From IMG/VR virus record IMGVR_UViG_3300031707_000087, positions 1 through 35,090 of that record: a stretch of DNA of 35,090 nucleotides; one strand, given 5' to 3'. Source of the DNA: a virus. Positions 6,332-15,481 of the stretch are shown piece by piece; positions within the stretch are counted from its first letter, which is position 1, and the number at the start of each line of letters is the position of its first letter. The notes below the pieces were generated by a model. That model saw only the letters and a list, made by a program, of their open reading frames with translations, was not told the origin of the DNA and did not search any database. The position numbers and the translations under genes were made by a program.

Positions 6332-6721
6332 TTGAAAAAAGAAAAAAAATGGGTTTACTACTGCGACTTCTGCAAAAAGCGGGGCCTCCGATCGCTCAAG
6401 ACACACGAGGCTCATTGCACGCTGAACCCCGGGAGGTCCTGCCGGCTATGCAAAAATAAGCCGGATTATCCGGTTCGCGTAGATAAACTCCCGTTCACCA
6501 CGGAAGACGCGGAGGTTGGCCACCACTGTGAGGTCAACGGGGCCGACCTCATGGACTTGGCTCAGAATTGTCCGATTTGCGCCCTGACCATCTTTCGCCT
6601 GTTCCTGAAAAAAAGGCATGAGGACTTCTGGAACATCAAGACGGACTTTGACTACAAGAAGGAACTCGAAGCCTGGTGGGCTGACGCGAATGTGCGTTCC
6701 GAGAGAGACAGCTACTACTAA
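6332..6721 (+). CDS. multi-Cys zinc-binding-type phage protein, 129 aa
   Basis: The start is TTG 6332, four bases after AGGAGG (6322-6327); a longer frame upstream overlaps a real gene and was dropped. The N-terminus carries YYCDFCKKRG with C11 and C14, then THEAHC (H25, H28, C29) and CRLCK (C37, C40). A later CPIC pair falls at C80/C83. This looks like one C2H2-type finger followed by further Cys pairs, as in several phage proteins beginning YxCDFC. DNA or RNA binding is likely. The start is followed by an A-rich stretch that includes A8. The stop ends at 6721, directly against the stop of the opposing operon. Confidence 0.7.
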   Translation: MKKEKKWVYYCDFCKKRGLRSLKTHEAHCTLNPGRSCRLCKNKPDYPVRVDKLPFTTEDAEVGHHCEVNGADLMDLAQNCPICALTIFRLFLKKRHEDFWNIKTDFDYKKELEAWWADANVRSERDSYY

Positions 6722-6877
6722 CTACTTCTTTCTAGGCTTCATGCCGTGTTCCACGCCATACATTAGCCTCATGTGAGCGATAGCTTTCTCCCGGCTATCT
6801 GACGCCCCCTTGTCCTCGCCGGTCTCCTTGTTATAGACATGAAACTTGTTACCCTTCTTCCTGATTTCATACGGCAT
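6722..6877 (-). CDS. 51-aa conserved small phage protein
   Basis: The reading frame encodes MPYEIRKKGNKFHVYNKETG, then a helix with SREKAIAHMRLMYG and a basic end MKPRKK. It resembles a very common phage micro-protein in which a small beta hairpin (MPYxVxKxGxKFxVxNxxTG) is followed by KAxAQMRALY. Its function is not established. AGAGGT lies before ATG (6877-6875) and overlaps the upstream gene's stop. It is the last gene of the 25-kb minus-strand operon and ends with no space against the converging plus-strand operon. Confidence 0.75.
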   Translation of the reverse strand: MPYEIRKKGNKFHVYNKETGEDKGASDSREKAIAHMRLMYGVEHGMKPRKK

Positions 6878-6879
6878 GG

Positions 6880-7176
6880 CTACCTCTTGTCTTTTCCGTT
6901 GTCGACCATTTTCTCGATTCTATCGAGGGTTTTCTTGACGCCAGCCAGTGACTCCTTGAGGGCGGAGACCTCAACGGGCAGGGGACGAAGGGAAATAATG
7001 ACATCCTCGAGCGCGGCAATCTTCTGGGCCTGAGCGTTCACCTGGTCGGCGAGCTTCCCGCTGCCAACTGCGGGGAGGATGATTTTATCGATGGCGAGAA
7101 AGCCAAGGGTTACGATAAGTAGGAATGCCTGAAGGCTTCTCCACGTCCGGTTATCCCCATTTTTTGCTACTATCAT
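6880..7176 (-). CDS. membrane-anchored coiled-coil protein, 98 aa (lysis region)
   Basis: One hydrophobic helix at residues about 15-35 (LQAFLLIVTLGFLAIDKIIL) is followed by a long coiled coil at about 45-92 (AQAQKIAALEDVIISLRPLP, then KESLAGVKKTLDRIEKMVDN). The pattern resembles membrane-bound accessory proteins of phage lysis cassettes (XhlA- or i-spanin-like), but no family signature is certain. GGGAGG precedes ATG 7176. It lies downstream of the endolysin and two other membrane proteins. Confidence 0.65.
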   Translation of the reverse strand: MIVAKNGDNRTWRSLQAFLLIVTLGFLAIDKIILPAVGSGKLADQVNAQAQKIAALEDVIISLRPLPVEVSALKESLAGVKKTLDRIEKMVDNGKDKR

Positions 7177-7187
7177 ATTTCACCTCC

Positions 7188-7829
7188 CTACTTGAATATC
7201 AGCGACAAGCCTGCGAAGACCGGCGGTTCGACAAGGGCGATGACCTTCCAGAACTTCCCACCGTAGAGTTTCTTCTCAAGGCCGAGCCGGAGCGAATCAG
7301 ACCAGAGCCGGAGTGCATGCTCTCTCTCGTAGGCAGCCCAGGCCTCTTTGAACTGGACGTCCTTCGCGTTGTACTTGGCAATCCAGTCTCCCTTCGCCAT
7401 GCGCTCCTCGTCGATTATGCTGACAAGAGTTAAGATCTGCTTTTCATAGCCGACGCAACGTAACTCGAAATTCTCCACAAGGGCCCGGACCGCGGGGTTC
7501 GCGTCGATGACAGCCTGGGCGTTCGCTTTGAGGACGGCCATCTCTCTGGTCAGAGCCCCAATGCGAACAGAGTTCGAGCCGGCCTGGGATTCGAGGTCAT
7601 CAATCCTGGTCTCCCGACCCTCAAGCGTCTTGTCCCTCTCGGCGATCGTCCGGTTCTTTTCGGCGATGATCGCCAGGGCCGCGCCGACCTTCTGTTCCTG
7701 GGTCTTGACATCGGCGTCGTATTTCGCCCGCTCGATCCAATAGGCCTTGTTCGGGCCACAGGATTTAAGGACGATGCCAGCGCCGAGGGCGAAGCCGATG
7801 ATAGCGACCAACAGGGTTTTCTTAGACAC
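7188..7829 (-). CDS. spanin/Rz-like membrane-anchored coiled-coil protein, 213 aa
   Basis: The start chosen is GTG (7829-7827), preceded by AAGGAGG; the longer frame runs back into the upstream gene with Pro/Arg-rich noise. Residues 4-22 (KTLLVAIIGFALGAGIVL) are a signal-anchor or lipoprotein-like segment ending LKSC with C24, a poor lipobox. A coiled coil follows at about 35-125 with many Glu/Arg heptads. The C-terminus ends in a hydrophobic VEPPVFAGLSLIF. Size, topology and position next to the endolysin suggest an Rz-like spanin or another lysis accessory. It overlaps the preceding gene by 8 bases. Confidence 0.6.
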   Translation of the reverse strand: MSKKTLLVAIIGFALGAGIVLKSCGPNKAYWIERAKYDADVKTQEQKVGAALAIIAEKNRTIAERDKTLEGRETRIDDLESQAGSNSVRIGALTREMAVLKANAQAVIDANPAVRALVENFELRCVGYEKQILTLVSIIDEERMAKGDWIAKYNAKDVQFKEAWAAYEREHALRLWSDSLRLGLEKKLYGGKFWKVIALVEPPVFAGLSLIFK

Positions 7830-8157
7830 TCTCGGCCTCCTTTCCCAGGTCGGGGGGCGGCGGGCAGGGTACGGGGATCCCCGCGGCCGCGGCCTTGATA
7901 ATGTTGAGCGCATCGCCGGCCTTCGCCTTGGCCGCGTCGACGTCGAGCTTGTTGTTCTCGACCTTCATCTTGAGCATCGTTGCGCTGATGGCCCAAATCG
8001 CGGCCTCGCCGGCGATGAAGTTGTCGGCCATCGGCTTGACCCACAACGTCAACACCGCGTACAGCATGGCAGCAGTCATGGCGATGATGTAGACGGCGCC
8101 GTCGTTGACCTTGAGCCGGAACGACAGGTTGAGATTATGCCAACGCATCTGTACCAT
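7822..8157 (-). CDS. putative holin, 111 aa
   Basis: Two hydrophobic segments are seen: about 20-41 (AVYIIAMTAAMLYAVLTLWV) and a weaker one at 46-62 (NFIAGEAAIWAISATMLK). A charged helix and a Pro-rich tail (PVPCPPPPDLGKEAESV) follow. It lies 2 bases downstream of the amidase gene. Small size, two membrane segments and position make it the best holin candidate, although no holin family is specifically recognised. GGAGG precedes ATG 8157. Confidence 0.55.
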   Translation of the reverse strand: MVQMRWHNLNLSFRLKVNDGAVYIIAMTAAMLYAVLTLWVKPMADNFIAGEAAIWAISATMLKMKVENNKLDVDAAKAKAGDALNIIKAAAAGIPVPCPPPPDLGKEAESV

Positions 8158-8159
8158 TT

Positions 8160-8618
8160 TTACCTCCGAAGCAGGTCGATGAATTTAGCCCAAGGAAAGA
8201 GCTTCCCCGGGCAGGTCTTCGCCGCAACCTCCGAATGCCGGCGGACCTTCTCAATCGGGATTCCGTAGAGATCCATCCAGAAGCGGATGAACTTCGCGCC
8301 GCGCTCAAGCATCGCAGCTGGGGGTTCGCCGAGGTCGAAGTTGCCGATGAAGACGAAACCGAGAGACCCCGCATTATGCCCAGCTCCGGCGTGAGCTCCT
8401 TGCTCGTTCCAGAGCCGACCGACGAGAATCTCGAAGTACAGAACCCCACCGCTCTCAACGAGTTCGATACCGGCGTGATAGCCGATATCCTTCCAGGGCC
8501 CGTCTGCCGGGCCGCCCTGAATTGCCGGCGTCATGTGGTACTTACGGATCGCTCCCCAGGAGACCGTCGGCCCGTCTTTCGTAAGGCTGTGATGAATAAA
8601 TATCTCTTGAACTACCAT
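8160..8618 (-). CDS. endolysin: N-acetylmuramoyl-L-alanine amidase, 152 aa
   Basis: This is an Amidase_2/PGRP-fold zinc enzyme that cuts the bond between muramic acid and L-alanine in peptidoglycan to release virions. Family landmarks are IFIHHSLTKDG (H9/H10, zinc), DIGYHAGIELV (Y47, catalytic tyrosine as in T7 lysozyme Y46), GRLWNEQGAHAGAGHNAGS, GFVFIGNFD, and HSEVAAKTCPGKLFPW with H128 and C136 as zinc ligands and K134 matching T7 K128. The length equals T7 lysozyme. There is no signal peptide, so export needs the holin. In T7 the homologue also inhibits RNA polymerase; nothing here shows that. Confidence 0.93.
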   Translation of the reverse strand: MVVQEIFIHHSLTKDGPTVSWGAIRKYHMTPAIQGGPADGPWKDIGYHAGIELVESGGVLYFEILVGRLWNEQGAHAGAGHNAGSLGFVFIGNFDLGEPPAAMLERGAKFIRFWMDLYGIPIEKVRRHSEVAAKTCPGKLFPWAKFIDLLRR

Positions 8619-8636
8619 TCCTCTTCTCCCATGTTT

Positions 8637-11600
8637 CTATTCTCGAATGTCCTCTATTCGCTTCCTTATCTTCTCGAGTTCATCTTGCAGCCAGGTCGCC
8701 CGCTCCTCTGCCTCGGCCTCGTCCTTCGGCGGCGTGGCCTTGTTGGCCTGCTTGAAGACATCGAGCATCTGGGTCATCTCATACATGAACCGGCGGTCCT
8801 GGGTCGACCTTATGTAGGGGATGGAGTAGAGCCCCATGAAGAGGCCTCCGACCTGGCCGAGGTCTTTCTGGAGGGCCGCCCAGGCCTTGCGCTTACTCAG
8901 GTTCCCCTGGCCTTGCTCGGGGAGCAGCTCGGTGATCCTGAGGACCCGGCGGGTCGCGTAGAGCAGGGCCTTCTTCCGGCCCTCGAAGGCCGAATCCCAC
9001 GGGTTCCAGACCGGCGTCCCATCCATCCGCTTATTCGACAGGACCTCGAGACCCATCACCCACATCGGATGGAGCTTCCAGGTCAGCCGGTCAAACATCG
9101 TCTTAGCCTTATTCTCGGCCTTGCCGACGAGCCGGAGGTCATTGAGGTAACGGATGATGACGTTATCCGGGGCGGCCATGTGAACGACAAGTTCGCGCTC
9201 GTTCCCCTCCTCGTCTTCGACCGTCTTCGACCATTTCAGGCCCCAGACGTCGGTCTTGTAGCCGAGTTTGTGCATCAGCATATTCTTCAGAACGAGTCCG
9301 CCCGTGAGAAAGACCGCCCCCTTGGCCATCTGCCGGAGATACTTCGCATCCCCCGTTTTGTCGAAGAGGAGCTTCGGCTTGGCCATGATCTTCGCGCCCG
9401 CCACGACCATCTCGCCCTGCGCTTTGAACATGGCGATTGTGAAAGAGGGCGTGAAGAGGACGGTGTTGAGGATCTTCCGCGTAGCCGGCGGCAGCGTCGC
9501 ATAGTCGCCCCCCGTGAGGGCCGCGAGCTGGGCCGACTCCCGCTGCGAGAACCCTTTTTCCCGGAGGTAGTTGTAAGAGGCCATCTTGAAGAAATTTTCC
9601 ATCTTCCAAGCGGCCATCAGCGACCAATGGTAGGGATTGATCTTCGTCAGGACCTTCTTCAGGACGGGGTCATCGCCGATGATGGTCTTCGCCCTGGCCT
9701 CGGCCTGCCGGAATGTCGGCGAGAACGGGTCAGGGAACGCGCCCCAGTAGTTCGCCTCCCAGTAGTCCGGCGTCTTGTGCATCATGTCCTTGACGGCCTT
9801 GCTGAAAACTTTCGGCATCTTCAGGGTCGTCACGGCTCCGGTCCATGCCGTCTGGATAAGGGAGTATTGCGAGAGGTTAAGCGGGTTCCAGAATTGGGCC
9901 ATCTTGACCGTCCCGAGAATCGCTCCTACCGTCGGGGGCTTCCATCCCCGCTTGAGGTAGTTGGTCTCCAGGAAATCAAGCATCTCGGGGTTCATCCGGT
10001 AGCCGGTGAGGCTCGGGAAAGACCGATGAGAAAGGCGCGGCCATGTCTCCGGGGCCTCGTCGGCCGGGAGGATTAATCCGTCCCTTTTGCCGGTCTTGAT
10101 GATCTCGCCAAGGGCGATCTTGTGGCCGGCCTTGTGGGCGTACATCAGCATAATGCGCCGCACGTCCAGGTCCCCGGGCTTGATATGGCCGTCGATGAGA
10201 AGTTTGTTAGCCAGCCACTCGATGTCGAGCGTCTCGCGCTTTCCGAAAAGCTCGCTCAAGACGCCGGGGGCCTTTTCCGGTTGGGCGTCCATGAAAGCCT
10301 CGAGCCAATAGCGGGGGATATGGACATACCGCATCCCGGTCGACTCAAGGAATCCGATCGCCCTGGCCCGCTCCTTGATTTTCTCCTTTAAGGCGTCGGA
10401 GTTCCTGGCCCCGCGGCCGACCCTTTCCTTGTAGTCCTGGATCTCCGCCTTCATCCGCCGGATGGCACTCAACGGCCAGGGATCCTCGATGACACCGGCG
10501 GCCCGGAGGCGCGGGACGTAGTTGTCGAAGAATGACCGGACGGCCCGGACGACGGGACCGAACTTAGCTTTCTCCGCATCGGTCAGGCTGGCGAATGACT
10601 TGGGCTTCGAGGCCAGGACGAAGATCCGCTGGTATTCGGCAGGGGAGAGGTCCTTGCCACCGTTGGCCCGCTTGGCTATCATCTTGAGGTCCTTGACGGC
10701 ACCCTCGGCCAGTTCGAACTCCCGGTTTTTCCTGGTGTGATAAAGCTTCGTTGCCAAGCCCGTGTCCTTGGCCTTGAGGCGATTGAATAGGGCCTCGACA
10801 TCGAATTTCTCTGCGATCCTGGCTATCCTCTCGCGGATTGATTTCGACACGGGGAGACCGGCGAAAAGCTCCCTCTCTGTGTCCTTGTCTCCGAGTAGAT
10901 CATCCTCAGCCTTCCGGTTTGCCGCCGGGGCCTCATACTCCACCCGCGTCTCATCAAGCCAGTCCATCGTTTCTTTCGCTATATCGAGTTCTTTCGGCCC
11001 CGTGACGCTTTCGGCCTTGGCGTTGAATGTATCGCCGAAAACGATCTTATCCTCGACGCCTTTCTTCTTAGCGTAGGCCTCAAGTTCTGCCCGGGATTCT
11101 TCTGAGTAGTTCCCGAGGGGCCTTTCCGTTCCGGTCGGATCCTTCATATAGAGCTTGAAGGCCTTGACCTGGCGCCCAGGCGTGGCTTCGGCGGCCTTGT
11201 CGTATTCCTCCATCTGAGACTTATACCAAGCCTCGAACTCGTCCGGCTCGGTCGGCTTGTCGGCCCCGGGCTCCTGGACCTTGATGTCCTCGCTGGTCTT
11301 CAGCAGCTCCGGCTTCATCGGAAGGGACCCGGAAAGCTCGTCGTCGATGGAGAGCTGGGCCTCCTCGGACTTCGGCTTGCCGAACTCGGGGACCTTGACA
11401 TCGCCCCGCTCGAGTTTCCCCTCGCCGGCGGCCGCACGCTCCTTCAGCCTGGCCCAGGTCTTCCCTTCGGGCGACTGACCGTACTCGGCGACCCATCCCT
11501 GCGTGATGAGCGGGTTCACGTCCCGGCGCATGGATTCCTGGTCCGGCCACGTTCCGATCCCGCGGTTGTCGAATCCGGGCGGGTAGGTCCTCTCGACCTT

Positions 11601-14474
11601 CCCTGGTTCGAAGAGTGTCGGCTGGGCGGCCTCGGCCTGTATTGTGGGGGTGACGAATGACTCCCGGGAGAGGGCGAACTCGCCAGGCTTTTTGGCGACC
11701 CTGGCAACGGTAGGCGTGATGTCGGGATAGTCTGCCAAAACCTCGGGCGGGACCTCCTCTCCGGCTCTCAGGGCTTCTTCGACAGACGCCCGATGGATGT
11801 CCTTGGCCTCGGCCGGGTCGAGAGAGAATTGACCTTCCTTCCGAGAATCGTAGAACTCGGCGATAGTCTTTCGCCAGGGCTGGTCTGCCGGGGCCTCTCC
11901 GGACTCTACCCCAAACTCCTCCGGCTTGAAACTGGTCGATACCATGTCATCGACGCGGTTCTTGAGCTCGGCCATCGCATCGGCCTCGGAGACCTTCCCG
12001 TCCATGACCTCGCGGGCGAGCTCCCTGGCCTTTTCGCCATCGTAGTAGGTGTCGTCCAGGAACTCCTCGATATCGATTTTCTTGAGGAGCCCGTCTTTCT
12101 CCATGCGGTCGAGGAGTTCGTTCCGCTTGAGGTTCTCGCTTCGCGTCCGGCGGAGGCCCGCGGCGTCGAAATGATTATCGACCGATTCAAGCACATCCTT
12201 TTCAAGGTCGGCCGGGACGTCCTTGCCGTTCAGCCACTCGTTGAGGCCCCGCTCCAGACCCTCTTCCAAATGCCGGGCATTCGACTCACCTTGGAAATCA
12301 CGCTCGTCCTCGACGTGCTCCATTTCTTTATAACTGTAAAAGTTCCCTCGGCCGAAAGCCTCATCGTTAAGGGCCGCGACGAACTCATTAAAGTCTTCTT
12401 CCTTTATCCGCCCATCTTCGGCGGCGGCTTCAATGAGTTCATCGACTGTCTTTCCGCCCTTCCGTCGGAAGAGCCTCTTCCAGGTCTTATCCTCGAGGAG
12501 GTTCTGGAACTCACCTTTCATCCTGCGGGATTCTAAGTTATCGAGCGAGATTCCGCCCTCCCGCCGGATCCATGTCAGCATGGGATTCTGTGTCGGCGGC
12601 CTAAGTGTTTTGCGGCGGGACCCGCCGACGGTGGCCTTCACCATGCCCGACTCGGGCTTTGCCTTGGCGGCGGGGGGAACTGGTACCGGGGCGGCGACGG
12701 GAGGAGCGGCGGCCGCTGGGGCGGCGGGGGGCGTCTTCGGCGGCTCGGGCTTTTTCAGTCTTCCGGCGACGTCCCTCAAGATCGTGTCGTCGCCTCTCAA
12801 TCCAAGGGCCTTGGCGAGCTCCGTGTAGGCGGCCATGTCGCTGTCGTTGGTCGGGTCGTAGGTGATCCTGAAGCGGGGGTTGGCCCAGGACTTGAACCCA
12901 TCCACGTCGAGCTTCGCGGCTTCCTCGGGAGCGAGCATCTGATTGACCATCGGCGGGGCGGGCGGCTTCGGCTTCTCGGCCTTCTTCCCTTTCGCGGGGG
13001 CCTCGGGCTTTGCCGCGACCGCGGGGCCTCTCTGGGCTTCGAAGAAACCGGCAAGTTCCGCCGGCGTCATCCTTCGGCCGAGTTCCTGCTCACGGTAGCC
13101 AAGGCGGAGGAGGATATCCTCGGGAAATTCCGTCCCGACGACCTGCCCCGTCTCCGTGACTTTGAAACGTGCCGGGGTTCCGGCCCGGATGGTTTCAGGT
13201 CGGGCCGGGGGAAGAGCGGACGGCCTTTCTTCCGTAACTCCCATCATCTCCCTGAAGAGCGGAATCATTTCCGGTTTATTAAGCATGGCTTGTAGGGCGG
13301 CTGGGTCCTGACCAGACTTTTTAAAGAGCTCCATGACCGATGCGAACTTGTCCTTGAGGCCGATGAACTTATCGAGCATGGCCTTCGGGCCGCCGTATTG
13401 AGCCATGACTTCCGGCGTGATCTCCGGCGTAAGCGTCTGGAGGACCTTCATCGCGGCATTATCATCGACCCGCTTCTGCCACTTCGGGTATCTTTCAATG
13501 AACTCCCGAACCGTGACCTTTTCCTTTCCTCTCGCCCCACTCAGGCCGAGGCCCGCCCACGTCAATCCGCCGACGACTCTATCTTGGACTCCGCCCGGGG
13601 TGATCGCCGCGCCCATGCCGAACCATGTCGGGAGCTGGACTCCCGAGGGAAGGAGGCCGACGGCGTGGATCATGGTCTGAAGCATGGCCCCTTCGATACC
13701 TCCCAGGACCACCCCCTCCGCGGTTCCTTTCTCTGCTAATCCCCTGGCCGCACCGACAATAGGGAGAGCGGCCGGTCCGCCCATCATATAGATTGGGACG
13801 TCGACGCCGGCCTGACCGAGGCCTTGATAAACCTGCCGAATGACCTCCGTGACCTTGTTCTCCGTCATGGGGATACCGGCCGCGGCGTGAGCCTGAGCCT
13901 GTTTCGTTAAAGCATCTCTGGCGGCGCCGAGGAACTTCGCCTTATTGTTCTTGAGCCACTCATCGAGCGGGCCGAGCTTCTCGAACATCGCCATCTTCGC
14001 TTCTCTGATTTGTTGAGGCGTCATGGACTCCGAGCCAGGAACGGGAGCCTTGACTATGTGGCCATAGAGGCCCTGATATTCCTTCGTGAGCCCCTGCTCG
14101 GAGAGTTTGTCGAGAAGGTCCATCCACCCGGCGAGGCCTTGGTATCCCCCTGCGCCGATGGTGTGAACGGCCTGGCCCGCGCCCTTGAGGATTCCGTCTA
14201 ATGCCCCAGGCGTTTTCTTTGGGGATGGGATGGCCCCAGGCCGGAGCATCTGATAGTTCGAGGGGTAGGCCGTCTCAAGCTCCTGGAGGAGCCTCTGCAT
14301 CCTGGCATCGGCAGCAGGGTCGACGACGGTCTTCTTTTTTTCAATCGTCGTCCCCTGCGGAAGCCCCTGGCCGGTCTTCGACTGGCCAAGTCCCGGAAGG
14401 ATAGGCTCCGCGCGGTATGCCCCCTCGAGCTCCTCGAGGATCCGCTGAAGCCTATCCTGCTCGCCGAGTTGCAT
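8637..14474 (-). CDS. giant internal virion / polyvalent-type ejection protein, 1945 aa
   Basis: This is the longest gene of the window, in the position where podoviruses keep internal virion (DNA-ejection) proteins, between tail/fibre genes and the endolysin. Two short related helices open it (DRLQRILEELEGAYRAE and ARMQRLLQELETAYPSN). A Gly/Ala-rich, partly hydrophobic region follows at about 220-310, then a Pro/Ala linker at about 570-610 (PPAAPAAAAPPVAAPVPVPP), an acidic middle, and a helical C-terminal 750 residues with hydrophobic stretches (AVFLTGGLVLKNMLM). The mosaic resembles 'large polyvalent protein' architectures delivered with DNA. No lytic transglycosylase, polymerase or protease motif was found. 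ATG 14474 overlaps the previous stop (TGATG). Confidence 0.7.
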   Translation of the reverse strand: MQLGEQDRLQRILEELEGAYRAEPILPGLGQSKTGQGLPQGTTIEKKKTVVDPAADARMQRLLQELETAYPSNYQMLRPGAIPSPKKTPGALDGILKGAGQAVHTIGAGGYQGLAGWMDLLDKLSEQGLTKEYQGLYGHIVKAPVPGSESMTPQQIREAKMAMFEKLGPLDEWLKNNKAKFLGAARDALTKQAQAHAAAGIPMTENKVTEVIRQVYQGLGQAGVDVPIYMMGGPAALPIVGAARGLAEKGTAEGVVLGGIEGAMLQTMIHAVGLLPSGVQLPTWFGMGAAITPGGVQDRVVGGLTWAGLGLSGARGKEKVTVREFIERYPKWQKRVDDNAAMKVLQTLTPEITPEVMAQYGGPKAMLDKFIGLKDKFASVMELFKKSGQDPAALQAMLNKPEMIPLFREMMGVTEERPSALPPARPETIRAGTPARFKVTETGQVVGTEFPEDILLRLGYREQELGRRMTPAELAGFFEAQRGPAVAAKPEAPAKGKKAEKPKPPAPPMVNQMLAPEEAAKLDVDGFKSWANPRFRITYDPTNDSDMAAYTELAKALGLRGDDTILRDVAGRLKKPEPPKTPPAAPAAAAPPVAAPVPVPPAAKAKPESGMVKATVGGSRRKTLRPPTQNPMLTWIRREGGISLDNLESRRMKGEFQNLLEDKTWKRLFRRKGGKTVDELIEAAAEDGRIKEEDFNEFVAALNDEAFGRGNFYSYKEMEHVEDERDFQGESNARHLEEGLERGLNEWLNGKDVPADLEKDVLESVDNHFDAAGLRRTRSENLKRNELLDRMEKDGLLKKIDIEEFLDDTYYDGEKARELAREVMDGKVSEADAMAELKNRVDDMVSTSFKPEEFGVESGEAPADQPWRKTIAEFYDSRKEGQFSLDPAEAKDIHRASVEEALRAGEEVPPEVLADYPDITPTVARVAKKPGEFALSRESFVTPTIQAEAAQPTLFEPGKVERTYPPGFDNRGIGTWPDQESMRRDVNPLITQGWVAEYGQSPEGKTWARLKERAAAGEGKLERGDVKVPEFGKPKSEEAQLSIDDELSGSLPMKPELLKTSEDIKVQEPGADKPTEPDEFEAWYKSQMEEYDKAAEATPGRQVKAFKLYMKDPTGTERPLGNYSEESRAELEAYAKKKGVEDKIVFGDTFNAKAESVTGPKELDIAKETMDWLDETRVEYEAPAANRKAEDDLLGDKDTERELFAGLPVSKSIRERIARIAEKFDVEALFNRLKAKDTGLATKLYHTRKNREFELAEGAVKDLKMIAKRANGGKDLSPAEYQRIFVLASKPKSFASLTDAEKAKFGPVVRAVRSFFDNYVPRLRAAGVIEDPWPLSAIRRMKAEIQDYKERVGRGARNSDALKEKIKERARAIGFLESTGMRYVHIPRYWLEAFMDAQPEKAPGVLSELFGKRETLDIEWLANKLLIDGHIKPGDLDVRRIMLMYAHKAGHKIALGEIIKTGKRDGLILPADEAPETWPRLSHRSFPSLTGYRMNPEMLDFLETNYLKRGWKPPTVGAILGTVKMAQFWNPLNLSQYSLIQTAWTGAVTTLKMPKVFSKAVKDMMHKTPDYWEANYWGAFPDPFSPTFRQAEARAKTIIGDDPVLKKVLTKINPYHWSLMAAWKMENFFKMASYNYLREKGFSQRESAQLAALTGGDYATLPPATRKILNTVLFTPSFTIAMFKAQGEMVVAGAKIMAKPKLLFDKTGDAKYLRQMAKGAVFLTGGLVLKNMLMHKLGYKTDVWGLKWSKTVEDEEGNERELVVHMAAPDNVIIRYLNDLRLVGKAENKAKTMFDRLTWKLHPMWVMGLEVLSNKRMDGTPVWNPWDSAFEGRKKALLYATRRVLRITELLPEQGQGNLSKRKAWAALQKDLGQVGGLFMGLYSIPYIRSTQDRRFMYEMTQMLDVFKQANKATPPKDEAEAEERATWLQDELEKIRKRIEDIRE

Positions 14475-15469
14475 CACTCCACCTTGCCCGTCTGAATTGC
14501 CTGGATCAGGGCCATCGCCTGTTTCATCAGTTTTTCGTTGGGGGCGTTGCCTTTCTCATTGGGCCTCTCGAGGACCTTCTGGAGGCCGAATACGAAGTCT
14601 GGGTCGTAGCCGAGGAAGAGCAGGTCATACCAGGACGGGAGTTCGCCCTTCGTCGCATAGCGGGTGAGGATGGCCAGGCCGGCCTTGAACATCTCCTGGG
14701 GGGCCTTGATGGGGCTCTCGATACCGGCCGATACCGCCGCGGCGGCAATCCTCCGGTTGGCGTTCTTGATGCTGGCCTTGAGAGCCTGCGTGGCGTCCGC
14801 TGATAGCCCGAAGATATTGCCGACCCCGCCGTACTTCAGGATGGACGCCTCTCTGTCGTTCTGCGCCTCTTTCATCACGGCGGCCGCGTCCTTCGCCCCG
14901 CCGCCCTTAACCTCTTTTTCTTTGACCGCGAGTTCCTTCTCCCGGATTCCCAGGCCCCTCTCTTCGAGGTTGTATCCCCTTTCCGTCAGGCCTTGCCGTC
15001 CGCGTTCGAGCCCACTAGACACCGACCCCTTGACCACGTCGAGAGGGATGTCTCCCTTGACTCGGCCAACAACGGCCCGAAGGGCCTCGGGGGAGATTTT
15101 CTCGCCGGTCTGGAATTGATTGTAAATGTCGACGAGGTTCTGCGTCACAGCGTCAAGCTCGGCGGGAGCGTTGGGGAGTTCCTCGATCCCCGTCGTGAAG
15201 CCTGGGAGGGTGGTTTTCAGGGCTCCCGGCATGCGGTACTGACCACCCGGGACAGTCTCGAAATACTGAGAGAGAGATCTCGCCAGCGTCTCCTTGATGG
15301 CGTTGGACGTAGACTGATCCTGGAGGCGGCCCTGCGATGCCTCCCTCGCAGAGAGTTCCTGGAGGTTGCTTTCAAGCCAGTGTCGGATTTGTTCGCGCTG
15401 TTGCTTCTCTTGGGCGAGGAAGGGCAGTATCCGGCTTAACGTCGCGCCGAATCTTCTGAGGTCAGGCAT
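14474..15469 (-). CDS. virion-associated protein with long coiled coil, 331 aa
   Basis: The N-terminus is helical (LPFLAQEKQQREQIRHWLES). A central coiled coil at about 150-215 contains LTERGYNLEERGLGIREKEL and a Lys/Glu-rich run. The C-terminus is a helical domain (SWYDLLFLGYDPDFVFGLQK). It lies directly upstream of, and overlaps, the giant protein gene. Together they resemble the group of two to four internal core proteins in podoviruses. No enzyme motif is seen. GGAGGGAGAC precedes ATG 15469. Confidence 0.6.
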   Translation of the reverse strand: MPDLRRFGATLSRILPFLAQEKQQREQIRHWLESNLQELSAREASQGRLQDQSTSNAIKETLARSLSQYFETVPGGQYRMPGALKTTLPGFTTGIEELPNAPAELDAVTQNLVDIYNQFQTGEKISPEALRAVVGRVKGDIPLDVVKGSVSSGLERGRQGLTERGYNLEERGLGIREKELAVKEKEVKGGGAKDAAAVMKEAQNDREASILKYGGVGNIFGLSADATQALKASIKNANRRIAAAAVSAGIESPIKAPQEMFKAGLAILTRYATKGELPSWYDLLFLGYDPDFVFGLQKVLERPNEKGNAPNEKLMKQAMALIQAIQTGKVE

Positions 15470-15481
15470 GTCTCCCTCCGT

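Noticed and set aside
6335-6350. A-rich run at the start of the multi-Cys gene as a slippage or frameshift site
   Set aside because: It encodes Lys/Glu-Lys codons in the correct frame and no alternative frame of any length follows, so programmed frameshifting is not supported.
8235-10076. 613-codon plus-strand open frame
   Set aside because: It lies antisense to the amidase and the giant protein genes and is composed of shadow codons (many Leu/Arg/Gly/Pro/His), with no ribosome site or domain.
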